From the NCBI GenBank assembly GCA_943371535.1, contig CALRVE020000031.1, positions 1 to 40,811 on the forward strand: 40,811 nt of DNA. The letters are read 5' to 3'. Made by a program: the position numbers and the translations under genes. Source of the stretch: UBA1930 sp943371535. GTDB taxonomy: Bacteria > Bacteroidota > Bacteroidia > Chitinophagales > Chitinophagaceae. Position 1 is the stretch's first letter, and every line of letters starts with the position of its first letter. A model generated the notes under the pieces. That model worked only from the letters and a program-made list of their open reading frames with translations, was not told where the DNA came from and did no database searches. Shown piece by piece: positions 26,454-32,938 of the stretch.

Positions 26454-28871
26454 ATGAAAATAATGAGTAAAGCTTGGCTATTGATATTGGCCATGTCAAT
26501 GTCTATTGTTGCATTGGCACAAGATGCTGTGAATTATCAACTACCGCCCAAAGAAATTGCAGATTTATTGTTGGCTAAACCTACACCAAGTGTAAGTATT
26601 GACAGTAAAGGTGAATGGATGTTATTGAGTGAAAGAAATTCTTACCCAACAGTAGATGAATTAGGACAGCCTGAAATTAGAATTGCAGGTTTACGTTTAA
26701 ACCCTAATAATTTTTCGCCCAGCAGACAGGTGTACATCAACAATTTCAGCTTAAAAAATATTAAAGGCAATAAAGAATTTAAGGTAAGCGGATTACCCTT
26801 AAATATGTTGGCAAGTAATGTGCGTTGGAGCCCTAACGAAAAGAAAATTGTTTTCACCAATACTACTGCTAACAGAGTAGATGTATATATTATTGATGTT
26901 ACTACTAAAGTAGCTACCAAAGTAAACAAACAAGCATTAAATGTGGTATTAGGTGCCGATATTACTTGGTTAGATGATAATAGTATTATGTATAAAGTTG
27001 CCATTAAACCAGCTACTGCTGCACCTAAAAAACCTATTACACCCAAAGGACCAGCAGTGCAACAAAACATTGGCAAAGCAGCACCCGGAAGAACGTATCA
27101 AGATTTAATTAAAACTCCTTACGATGAACAGTTGTTTGAATTTATGGCTACCTGCCAATTGGTAATGAATAAAAATGGCATTGAAACAACTATTGGCAAA
27201 CCTGCTATTTATGCATCGTACGAAATATCGCCAGATAAAAAGTATTTTTTGGTGGAGCAATTGAAAAAACCATTTTCGTATTTAGTACCTGCAAACGGAT
27301 TTCCAACTGAAGTTTTAGTAGTTGATTTAAATGGAAAATTAATAAAATCTATTGCCGATTTACCAAGTGCCGAAACAAGACCATCGGGTAACGATAATGT
27401 TCAAAATATTCCTAGAGCTTTTCAATGGAGAGATGATGAACCTTCTACCCTTGTTTGGTGCATGCCTTTAGATAGTGGTTTGATAAAAAATAAAGTTGAA
27501 TATCATGATGTAATTTATGCCTATGCTGCTCCTTTTAACACAGAAATGAAAGAGCTCTTTAAAACCAAAACACGTTTTAGAGGTATTGCTTGGGGCGATG
27601 CAAGTTTTGCTTGGGTAAACGAAGGATTAGCTGGTAAGCAAACCATAAAAGTGAGTAGATATAATTCAACCACAAAAACTTTAGAAACCTTGTTTGAAAG
27701 AAACACCACCGATGCCTATGGCAATCCTGGTTCGCCAATCACTACAAAAAACAGTTTTGATAAAGACGTGATTTTGGTAAATGGGAATACTATTTTATTG
27801 AACAATACTGCAGGTTCATCGCCCAAAGGTGATTTGCCATTTTTAGCATCGTTTGATTTAACCACTAAGAAAAGTGAATTATTATGGCGTTGTGCAGAAG
27901 GTAGTTTTGAATATGTAGTTGATGTACTTGACGCAAGAGGGTTTTCATTTATTACCAGAAAAGAATCGCAAAGAGAAGTGCCGAATTATTTTATAAAAGA
28001 TTTGAAAGCAAAAAATACAGATGTTGCTATTACCAATTTTGGCAATCCCTATCCTGCATTACAAGGTGTGGCAAAACAAAAAGTAAAATATACCCGTGCA
28101 GATGGTATTGAACTTACGGGAGATTTATACTTGCCAAATGGTTATAATAAAGATAAAGATGGTCCTTTACCTGTTTACATGTGGGCTTATCCAAGAGAAT
28201 TTAATAATGCTGCCGATGCTGCTCAAATTAGAGGTAGTGAAAATAAATTTACAACCATCAGTTGGGGCAGTCCTATTTTTTATGTAACACAAGGATTTGC
28301 AGTGTTAGACAATGCCGAAATGCCCATTGTAAGTAGTGGCGGAGACACAAAACCAAATGATAATTTTATAGACCAATTAAAACTAAATGCTGAAGCTGCC
28401 ATTAATCATTTATCAGAATTAGGTGTTGGCGATAGAAATAGAGTTGCTGTAGGTGGACATAGTTATGGTGCATTCATGACTGCTCATTTATTAAGCCACA
28501 CCAATTTGTTTAAAGCAGGTATTGCAAGAAGTGGTGCATACAATAGAACGCTTACTCCATTTGGCTTTCAGGCAGAAGACAGAACTTATTGGCAAGCACC
28601 GCAATTGTATTATACCATGAGTCCTTTTAGTTATGCCGATAAAATTAAAACACCATTACTACTCATCCATGGCGATAGTGACGATAACCCAGGAACTTTT
28701 CCTATTAACAGCGAAAGAATGTTTAATGCTGTAAAAGGACATGGAGGAACTGTTCGTTTTGTGTTTTTACCTTATGAAGCTCATAGTTATAGAGGAAAAG
28801 AAAATTTATTACACATGCTGTGGGAACAAAATGAGTGGTTGAAGAAATATGTAAAAGAAGTTAAAGATTAA
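26454..28871 (+). CDS. S9 family peptidase, glutamyl-endopeptidase-like
   Basis: An 805-residue secreted serine peptidase with a signal peptide (cleavage after about residue 23, IVALAQ), an N-terminal beta-propeller half, and a C-terminal alpha/beta-hydrolase domain. The catalytic triad is read as Ser670 (GGHSYGAF), Asp743 (HGDSDDNPGTFP) and His777 (PYEAHSYRG). The LPPKEIADLLLAKPTPSVSIDSKGEWML opening and ARSGAYNRTLTPFGFQ are features I associate with the plant chloroplast glutamyl endopeptidase branch of S9, so cleavage after Glu is plausible but not proven. The start at 26454 or the ATG three codons later are both possible. A bidirectional terminator follows, then the REP/RAYT block. Confidence 0.92.
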   Translation: MKIMSKAWLLILAMSMSIVALAQDAVNYQLPPKEIADLLLAKPTPSVSIDSKGEWMLLSERNSYPTVDELGQPEIRIAGLRLNPNNFSPSRQVYINNFSLKNIKGNKEFKVSGLPLNMLASNVRWSPNEKKIVFTNTTANRVDVYIIDVTTKVATKVNKQALNVVLGADITWLDDNSIMYKVAIKPATAAPKKPITPKGPAVQQNIGKAAPGRTYQDLIKTPYDEQLFEFMATCQLVMNKNGIETTIGKPAIYASYEISPDKKYFLVEQLKKPFSYLVPANGFPTEVLVVDLNGKLIKSIADLPSAETRPSGNDNVQNIPRAFQWRDDEPSTLVWCMPLDSGLIKNKVEYHDVIYAYAAPFNTEMKELFKTKTRFRGIAWGDASFAWVNEGLAGKQTIKVSRYNSTTKTLETLFERNTTDAYGNPGSPITTKNSFDKDVILVNGNTILLNNTAGSSPKGDLPFLASFDLTTKKSELLWRCAEGSFEYVVDVLDARGFSFITRKESQREVPNYFIKDLKAKNTDVAITNFGNPYPALQGVAKQKVKYTRADGIELTGDLYLPNGYNKDKDGPLPVYMWAYPREFNNAADAAQIRGSENKFTTISWGSPIFYVTQGFAVLDNAEMPIVSSGGDTKPNDNFIDQLKLNAEAAINHLSELGVGDRNRVAVGGHSYGAFMTAHLLSHTNLFKAGIARSGAYNRTLTPFGFQAEDRTYWQAPQLYYTMSPFSYADKIKTPLLLIHGDSDDNPGTFPINSERMFNAVKGHGGTVRFVFLPYEAHSYRGKENLLHMLWEQNEWLKKYVKEVKD

Positions 28872-28956
28872 TTTAGAGAAAGCATAAAAAAAGTTCCGCT
28901 ATTTAGCGGAACTTTTTTTATGTAATAAATATTTCTTTCTATCTGTTTTATTCATT
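28869..28956. repeat. Left flanking direct repeat of the REP/RAYT block
   Basis: An 88-base sequence beginning at the TAA stop of the S9 peptidase gene and running through the terminator to TTCATT. It matches 29871-29957 with two substitutions and one T-run indel. The right copy abuts the stop codon of the convergent peptidase, so each copy equals essentially the whole spacer between those two genes. Confidence 0.92.
28889..28918. terminator. Bidirectional hairpin terminator, left copy
   Basis: AAGTTCCGCT (28891-28900), ATTT loop, AGCGGAACTT (28905-28914), flanked by an A-run on the left and a T-run on the right. It ends the S9 peptidase transcript, and by symmetry it could act in both directions. 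Confidence 0.9.
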
Positions 28957-28964
28957 TTCTCTAT

Positions 28965-28986
28965 CGGTTGGTGTCCTCACCAACCG
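28965..28986 (+). repeat. REP1 hairpin (plus orientation)
   Basis: CGGTTGGTG, loop TCCT, CACCAACCG: a perfect 9-bp stem preceded by CTAT and followed by AAAAAAG. It is the first of five related hairpins around the RAYT gene. Confidence 0.9.
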
Positions 28987-29024
28987 AAAAAAGAAAGCTT
29001 AATCAAATGGACTTAAATACATTT
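28985..29024 (+). repeat. Duplicated RAYT leader, truncated copy
   Basis: CGAAAAAAGAAAGC..., then ATCAAATGGACTTAAATACA, mirrors the true leader and first codons of the RAYT gene at 29102-29142. The ATG at 29007 starts MDLNTF (RAYT: MELNTF) but runs into REP2 and stops after 18 codons, so it is a relic of a gene start. Confidence 0.75.
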
Positions 29025-29029
29025 ATTCT

Positions 29030-29052
29030 AAGGTTGGTGAGACACCAACCTT
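29030..29052 (-). repeat. REP2 hairpin (minus orientation)
   Basis: AAGGTTGGTG, loop AGA, CACCAACCTT: a perfect 10-bp stem. The loop reads TCT on the minus strand, so it is inverted relative to REP1 and forms a REP pair with it. Confidence 0.85.
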
Positions 29053-29081
29053 TAGATCTGTAAGTTTCAATATTTCTCTAT

Positions 29082-29103
29082 CGGTTGGTATCTTCACCAA
29101 GCG
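29082..29103 (+). repeat. REP3 hairpin (plus orientation, degenerate)
   Basis: CGGTTGGTA, loop TCTT, CACCAAGCG: the same layout as REP1 with two mismatched stem positions. It ends 21 bases before the RAYT start codon. Confidence 0.8.
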
Positions 29104-29124
29104 AAAAAAGTAAAACTCAATCAA

Positions 29125-29676
29125 ATGGAGTTAAACACATTTCATAAGAGACAAGGTCAAATGCTTACTCACCAAGCATATTTTTATACTGATACCATTT
29201 TTCAGTTTAAACACCTTCTAGCAGATGATAATTTGAAGTTGATTATCATTAACTCTTTAAAGTATCTAGTAGATCAAAAACTTGCTGAAATTTTTGGATA
29301 TGTGATTATGCCAAATCACATCCATTTAATTTGGAACCTATTAAATCATAGCAGAAAAGAAAGTGTGGCAGGAAGTTTTTCAAAATTTACGGCTCATGAA
29401 TTCAAAAAATATTTGCAAATCCATAACCCTAATTTGTTAATGGAATATAGTAGTGACAAAACTGATAGAAAGTTTCAATTCTGGAAAAGAGATCCTTTGG
29501 CTATACCATTGTCCAATGAAAATATTTTAATTGATAAACTAGATTATACGCATAATAATCCGGTAAAAGAAAAATGGAAACTAGCCATTAATCCTGAAGA
29601 TTATAGATTTAGTAGTGCTAGCTTTTATACCTCAGGTAATGATGAATTTAATTTTTTATCTCATTTTAGAAGATAA
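29125..29676 (+). CDS. REP-associated tyrosine transposase (RAYT), Y1 HUH family
   Basis: A 183-residue single-strand DNA transposase-like protein of the IS200/IS605-related Y1 family. The HUH motif is His65/His67 in MPNHIHLIW, the catalytic tyrosine is Tyr141 in LDYTHNNPV, and the HNNPVKEKW segment is diagnostic of RAYT proteins. Known RAYTs bind and cleave REP hairpins as single strands and act in their spread. Five REP hairpins surround this gene (28965, 29030, 29082, 29683, 29839); the flanking pair REP3/REP4 is in opposite orientation, as expected for a RAYT unit. The frame is intact with a full set of catalytic residues, so it may be active. Confidence 0.93.
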   Translation: MELNTFHKRQGQMLTHQAYFYTDTIFQFKHLLADDNLKLIIINSLKYLVDQKLAEIFGYVIMPNHIHLIWNLLNHSRKESVAGSFSKFTAHEFKKYLQIHNPNLLMEYSSDKTDRKFQFWKRDPLAIPLSNENILIDKLDYTHNNPVKEKWKLAINPEDYRFSSASFYTSGNDEFNFLSHFRR

Positions 29677-29682
29677 TAGTTT

Positions 29683-29703
29683 CGGTTGGTGAGACACCAA
29701 CCG
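29683..29703 (-). repeat. REP4 hairpin (minus orientation)
   Basis: CGGTTGGTG, loop AGA, CACCAACCG: a perfect 9-bp stem 6 bases after the RAYT stop, followed by ATAGAAAAAAG. Its orientation is opposite to REP3, so the two bracket the gene. Confidence 0.9.
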
Positions 29704-29826
29704 ATAGAAAAAAGTTATAAGTTGATTAAGAAACTATTTGTTGATTGGTATTTATGTGACAATAATTCTTTGGATGAATTTGAGAATACAAAATCATCAA
29801 TTAAACAACTATTTGGAAAAAGTTAG
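29704..29826 (+). other. Open stretch in RAYT frame after its stop codons
   Basis: After the RAYT stop (TAA, then TAG) the same frame stays open through REP4 and reads KLIKKLFVDWYLCDNNSLDEFENTKSSIKQLFGKS, ending at TAG 29824-29826. There is no ATG; a TTG at 29722 is the only likely start. Its composition is protein-like, so it may be a decayed gene tail or a small protein, but this is unproven. Confidence 0.35.
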
Positions 29827-29832
29827 GATAAT

Positions 29833-29866
29833 TTCTATCGGTTGGTGTCCTCACCAACCGATAGAA
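29833..29866 (+). repeat. REP5 hairpin (plus orientation, longest stem)
   Basis: TTCTATCGGTTGGTG, loop TCCT, CACCAACCGATAGAA: a perfect 15-bp stem with the same core as REP1. It ends 4 bases before the right flanking direct repeat. Confidence 0.92.
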
Positions 29867-29870
29867 TAAC

Positions 29871-29957
29871 TAATTTAGAGAAAGCATAAAAAAAGTTCCG
29901 CTATTTGGCGGAACTTTTTTATGCAATAAATATTTCTTTCTATCTGTTTTATTCATT
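29871..29957. repeat. Right flanking direct repeat of the REP/RAYT block
   Basis: An 87-base copy of 28869-28956. Differences seen are the base after the terminator loop (AGCGG to GGCGG), ATGTAAT to ATGCAAT, and one T fewer in the T-run. It ends inside the stop codon region of the minus-strand peptidase. Confidence 0.92.
29891..29918. terminator. Bidirectional hairpin terminator, right copy
   Basis: AAGTTCCGC pairs with GCGGAACTT (29893-29911) around a TATTTG loop, with A- and T-runs on the two sides. It serves the minus-strand S9 peptidase gene that ends at 29956. Confidence 0.9.
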
Positions 29958-32859
29958 ACAAACCCATTGTTCTGCCTTTCATAATGGAAGGCACTCCTTT
30001 CTCTAACCAAGGTGCAGGTTTTTCTCCTTTCAATAACCAATCAAAAAATTGTTGTTCTCTAATTTGAATATCTTTTCTGTTTTTTCTTTCCATTAAGTTG
30101 TGTACTTCATCGTTATAATTGAGCATCCAAACTTTTTTTCCAAGACGACGTAAACCCGTGAACAACTCAATTCCTTGATACCAAGGCACTGCGTCATCTT
30201 TATCATTATGCATAATTACCAAAGGTGTTTTTACTTTTGGCAAATGAAATAATGGAGAATTTTCTATGTACAAATCCTGTCTTTCCCAAAGAGTTGCACC
30301 GATTCGGCTCTGTGATTTTTCATATTGAAATTGTCTGTTTAAACCAGAACCCCATCTTATACCACCATAAGCACTAGTCATATTAGCAACAGGAGCACCA
30401 GCCCAAGCTGCTGCGTATAAATTGGTTCTTGTAATTAAATGGGCAATTTGATAACCTCCCCAACTTTGACCTTGTAAGCCAATTTTAGTACTATCTACAA
30501 AACCCAATTTTACTACAGCCCTTGTACCACTTACAATATAATCAAATGCACCTTGTCCTGGTTTACCATTTACATACCAAATATCTGGTACAAAAACAAT
30601 GTAACCTCTGCTTACAAAAAAAGAAATATTTAAACGAGAAGGCGTTGGCGAAGGTGCAATATAATTGTGTAATGTTTGATTGCTTCTTTCATAGAAATAT
30701 ACAATCATGGGATATTTTTTCTTACTATCAAAATCTTCAGGTTTATATAAAACACCTTCTGTTAGTTTGCCTGTGTAAGCTTTCCATTGAAACAATTCAG
30801 CTGTACCCCAATTGTATTTTTCTTGTTGAGGATTAATATTGCTCAACTGCCTAATTGGTGTAACCAAAGTATCGTAAACATTTGCTGCATTCACATTTTC
30901 AGTGAAACTTGTATCAAGCCCATTTCCTAAATATAAGTTGGCACTATTTTGATAATCTTCCATTGTATAAATAAAGTTAAACGCCTCTTTAGCCTTAATA
31001 AAATTGGAGAAATTACCATAAATGTTAGACAGTTTTAAAATGGGTTTGCTACTCGTTTGTTTCTTATTGGCTTTAGTTTGTGTAGTTGAAATTTTATTAG
31101 GCTCTCTTATAATTCCAGGTTTCATTAAGAGAATAGAATTGAGCTGTTTGTTTGGCATCGTTTCGTTTCTGCTGCTAATCATTAATCCACTTGCTTTAGA
31201 AACTTCATGATACAGCCTAAAATACATATCCTGATTTGGAGTGATGTATTTTTCATCTTCATCAAAAGCAATATATCTATGCTGCACTCTTTCTTTTCTT
31301 CCATTGGTTAATACAATAGATTTTTCTTTACCTGTTGGATCTACTTTCCAAACATCATATCTATCGTATAGTAAAACATATTGATCATCTTCCATCCACT
31401 TAGCAATACCATAAGCATTGGCATCATCTGGCACATCATTTTCTTCATCGTACAATGCAAATGGAATGTCTTTTGCAAATGGTTTTAATTGTTGTGTTGC
31501 ATGATTATATATTTCATATTGCTTTTTTATTTCATCGTACAACAACAAATATTTACCCGTATAAGATGGAATTACATTCCCTTTGTGATTAGCCTTAATC
31601 AGTTTTCGTTTTTCAGTTTTTATATCAATGCTATATACATCGTTGAAAGTAAATCCTTGCCATTGAGCAGCAACTCTTTTGCCATCATTGCTTGAAGTAT
31701 AAGCCATTGCAGCATCTCCTTCTAAAGGAACTTGCACTCGTACAAATTTCTCATTGCCCAATTGAGTAATAGTTTGAGCAGTTAAATCAACTACTGCAGT
31801 ATAGCTTCTTCTTAAATTGGCATCATTATTTTTAAGTTGTACCGTTTGTAATTCATCATCATTGTAATGCCAAACATCTACATTCACTCTTTCAAACTCT
31901 GGTAAGCTGGTATCTTTTACAGGAAGTTTTGGTGAGGTTCCAAAGAATAATCGTTCACCTGTTTTACTAAAGCTTAAAACTGCATTTTCGTTGATTCGCC
32001 AATTAGTGGGTAATCCTTTCGATTCATTGTTCAATTCTTTCTTCTGCAATTCTTGATTAAAATACAATAAAGTATAATTCTTTTGTTCGGCCTTAGTGGT
32101 ATCAAAAGTATTTACAAATGCTAGCTGAGTTCCATCCTCGTTTAAAGTCAAAGCTTTTGCATCGGCATAATTTTTCAATACCGTATCAAATTTAATTTCA
32201 TTCAAATGAATCCATATAATAGCATTCTTTAATACAGAATCTTTCTTAGCTCCTCTTCTATCAAACGCTATACTTTTTCCTTTTTTATCAAAGACATAAT
32301 TATTTATTTTAGGAAAACTATCATACATGCTAATATTTAAGTTTCTTAAGCATAATAATGTACCTTCTTCAGCTTCGGCCTTTTTATCATTTTCATTTTT
32401 TTCATGTAACCAAGCCAACCATTCGCCCTCTTGAGGCATTTTATACGACTTTACTCTAGCAATTTTTTGAATGCTCATATTGTCTAGTGATACAATTGCC
32501 AAACTGTCTTTTGGCATTTCATCGGGTTTCTTTTTCTTAATTCTTGCCTCTCTTGTTTGTTGATAAGTGGGCTTTATTTTGCAAATTAGAAATTGACTGT
32601 TGCTGCTAAAGCTGGCATTGTAACCACGTTCAATGGTTATTCTTTTATCGTTATAAGGTGCAGTAACTACTAAATTACCATCACCTTCTTGAACATTAAT
32701 GGTGTATGCAACATACTTTCCATTGTTGCTAATTAATTTTTCGCCAATACTTTGCCAACTATCGTACACACTGTGGTCTAATGGTACTTTAGTACTTTTT
32801 TGTGCTTGCAAAATATACATGCACAACATAGAGCATACTAAAAGAAAATTCTTTTGCAT
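29956..32859 (-). CDS. S9 family peptidase (prolyl oligopeptidase family)
   Basis: A 967-residue exported serine peptidase with a signal peptide (MQKNFLLVCSMLCMYILQAQ), a long beta-propeller-like region, and a C-terminal hydrolase domain. The nucleophile is Ser799 in GQSWGGY, the Asp lies in HNDKDDAVPW, and the His in DEVHNL. Charged inserts (ARIKKKKPDEMPKD, KNENDKKAEAEE) make it longer than a usual prolyl oligopeptidase. The preferred cleavage site is not predictable. It is convergent with the other S9 gene and divergent from the TonB receptor, 79 bases apart, so peptide release and uptake may be linked (inference). Confidence 0.92.
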   Translation of the reverse strand: MQKNFLLVCSMLCMYILQAQKSTKVPLDHSVYDSWQSIGEKLISNNGKYVAYTINVQEGDGNLVVTAPYNDKRITIERGYNASFSSNSQFLICKIKPTYQQTREARIKKKKPDEMPKDSLAIVSLDNMSIQKIARVKSYKMPQEGEWLAWLHEKNENDKKAEAEEGTLLCLRNLNISMYDSFPKINNYVFDKKGKSIAFDRRGAKKDSVLKNAIIWIHLNEIKFDTVLKNYADAKALTLNEDGTQLAFVNTFDTTKAEQKNYTLLYFNQELQKKELNNESKGLPTNWRINENAVLSFSKTGERLFFGTSPKLPVKDTSLPEFERVNVDVWHYNDDELQTVQLKNNDANLRRSYTAVVDLTAQTITQLGNEKFVRVQVPLEGDAAMAYTSSNDGKRVAAQWQGFTFNDVYSIDIKTEKRKLIKANHKGNVIPSYTGKYLLLYDEIKKQYEIYNHATQQLKPFAKDIPFALYDEENDVPDDANAYGIAKWMEDDQYVLLYDRYDVWKVDPTGKEKSIVLTNGRKERVQHRYIAFDEDEKYITPNQDMYFRLYHEVSKASGLMISSRNETMPNKQLNSILLMKPGIIREPNKISTTQTKANKKQTSSKPILKLSNIYGNFSNFIKAKEAFNFIYTMEDYQNSANLYLGNGLDTSFTENVNAANVYDTLVTPIRQLSNINPQQEKYNWGTAELFQWKAYTGKLTEGVLYKPEDFDSKKKYPMIVYFYERSNQTLHNYIAPSPTPSRLNISFFVSRGYIVFVPDIWYVNGKPGQGAFDYIVSGTRAVVKLGFVDSTKIGLQGQSWGGYQIAHLITRTNLYAAAWAGAPVANMTSAYGGIRWGSGLNRQFQYEKSQSRIGATLWERQDLYIENSPLFHLPKVKTPLVIMHNDKDDAVPWYQGIELFTGLRRLGKKVWMLNYNDEVHNLMERKNRKDIQIREQQFFDWLLKGEKPAPWLEKGVPSIMKGRTMGL

Positions 32860-32938
32860 AAGTTTTTATTTAATTTTTTTGCTAATAGCTAAACAAAACT
32901 ATTCAACTTTTGTTAGGAAATGAAAATAAGTAAGAAGT

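Noticed and set aside
29007..29063. 18-codon ORF starting MDLNTF
   Set aside because: It is a relic of the duplicated RAYT start that runs into REP2, not a gene.
28957..29870. CRISPR-like array
   Set aside because: The repeats are palindromic, alternate in orientation and are irregularly spaced (about 30 to 580 bases), with a transposase gene among them; this is a REP cluster.
28869..29957. Classical insertion sequence with terminal inverted repeats and short target duplication
   Set aside because: The Y1 protein is RAYT-like, the ends are direct not inverted, and 87-88 bases is far longer than usual IS target duplications.
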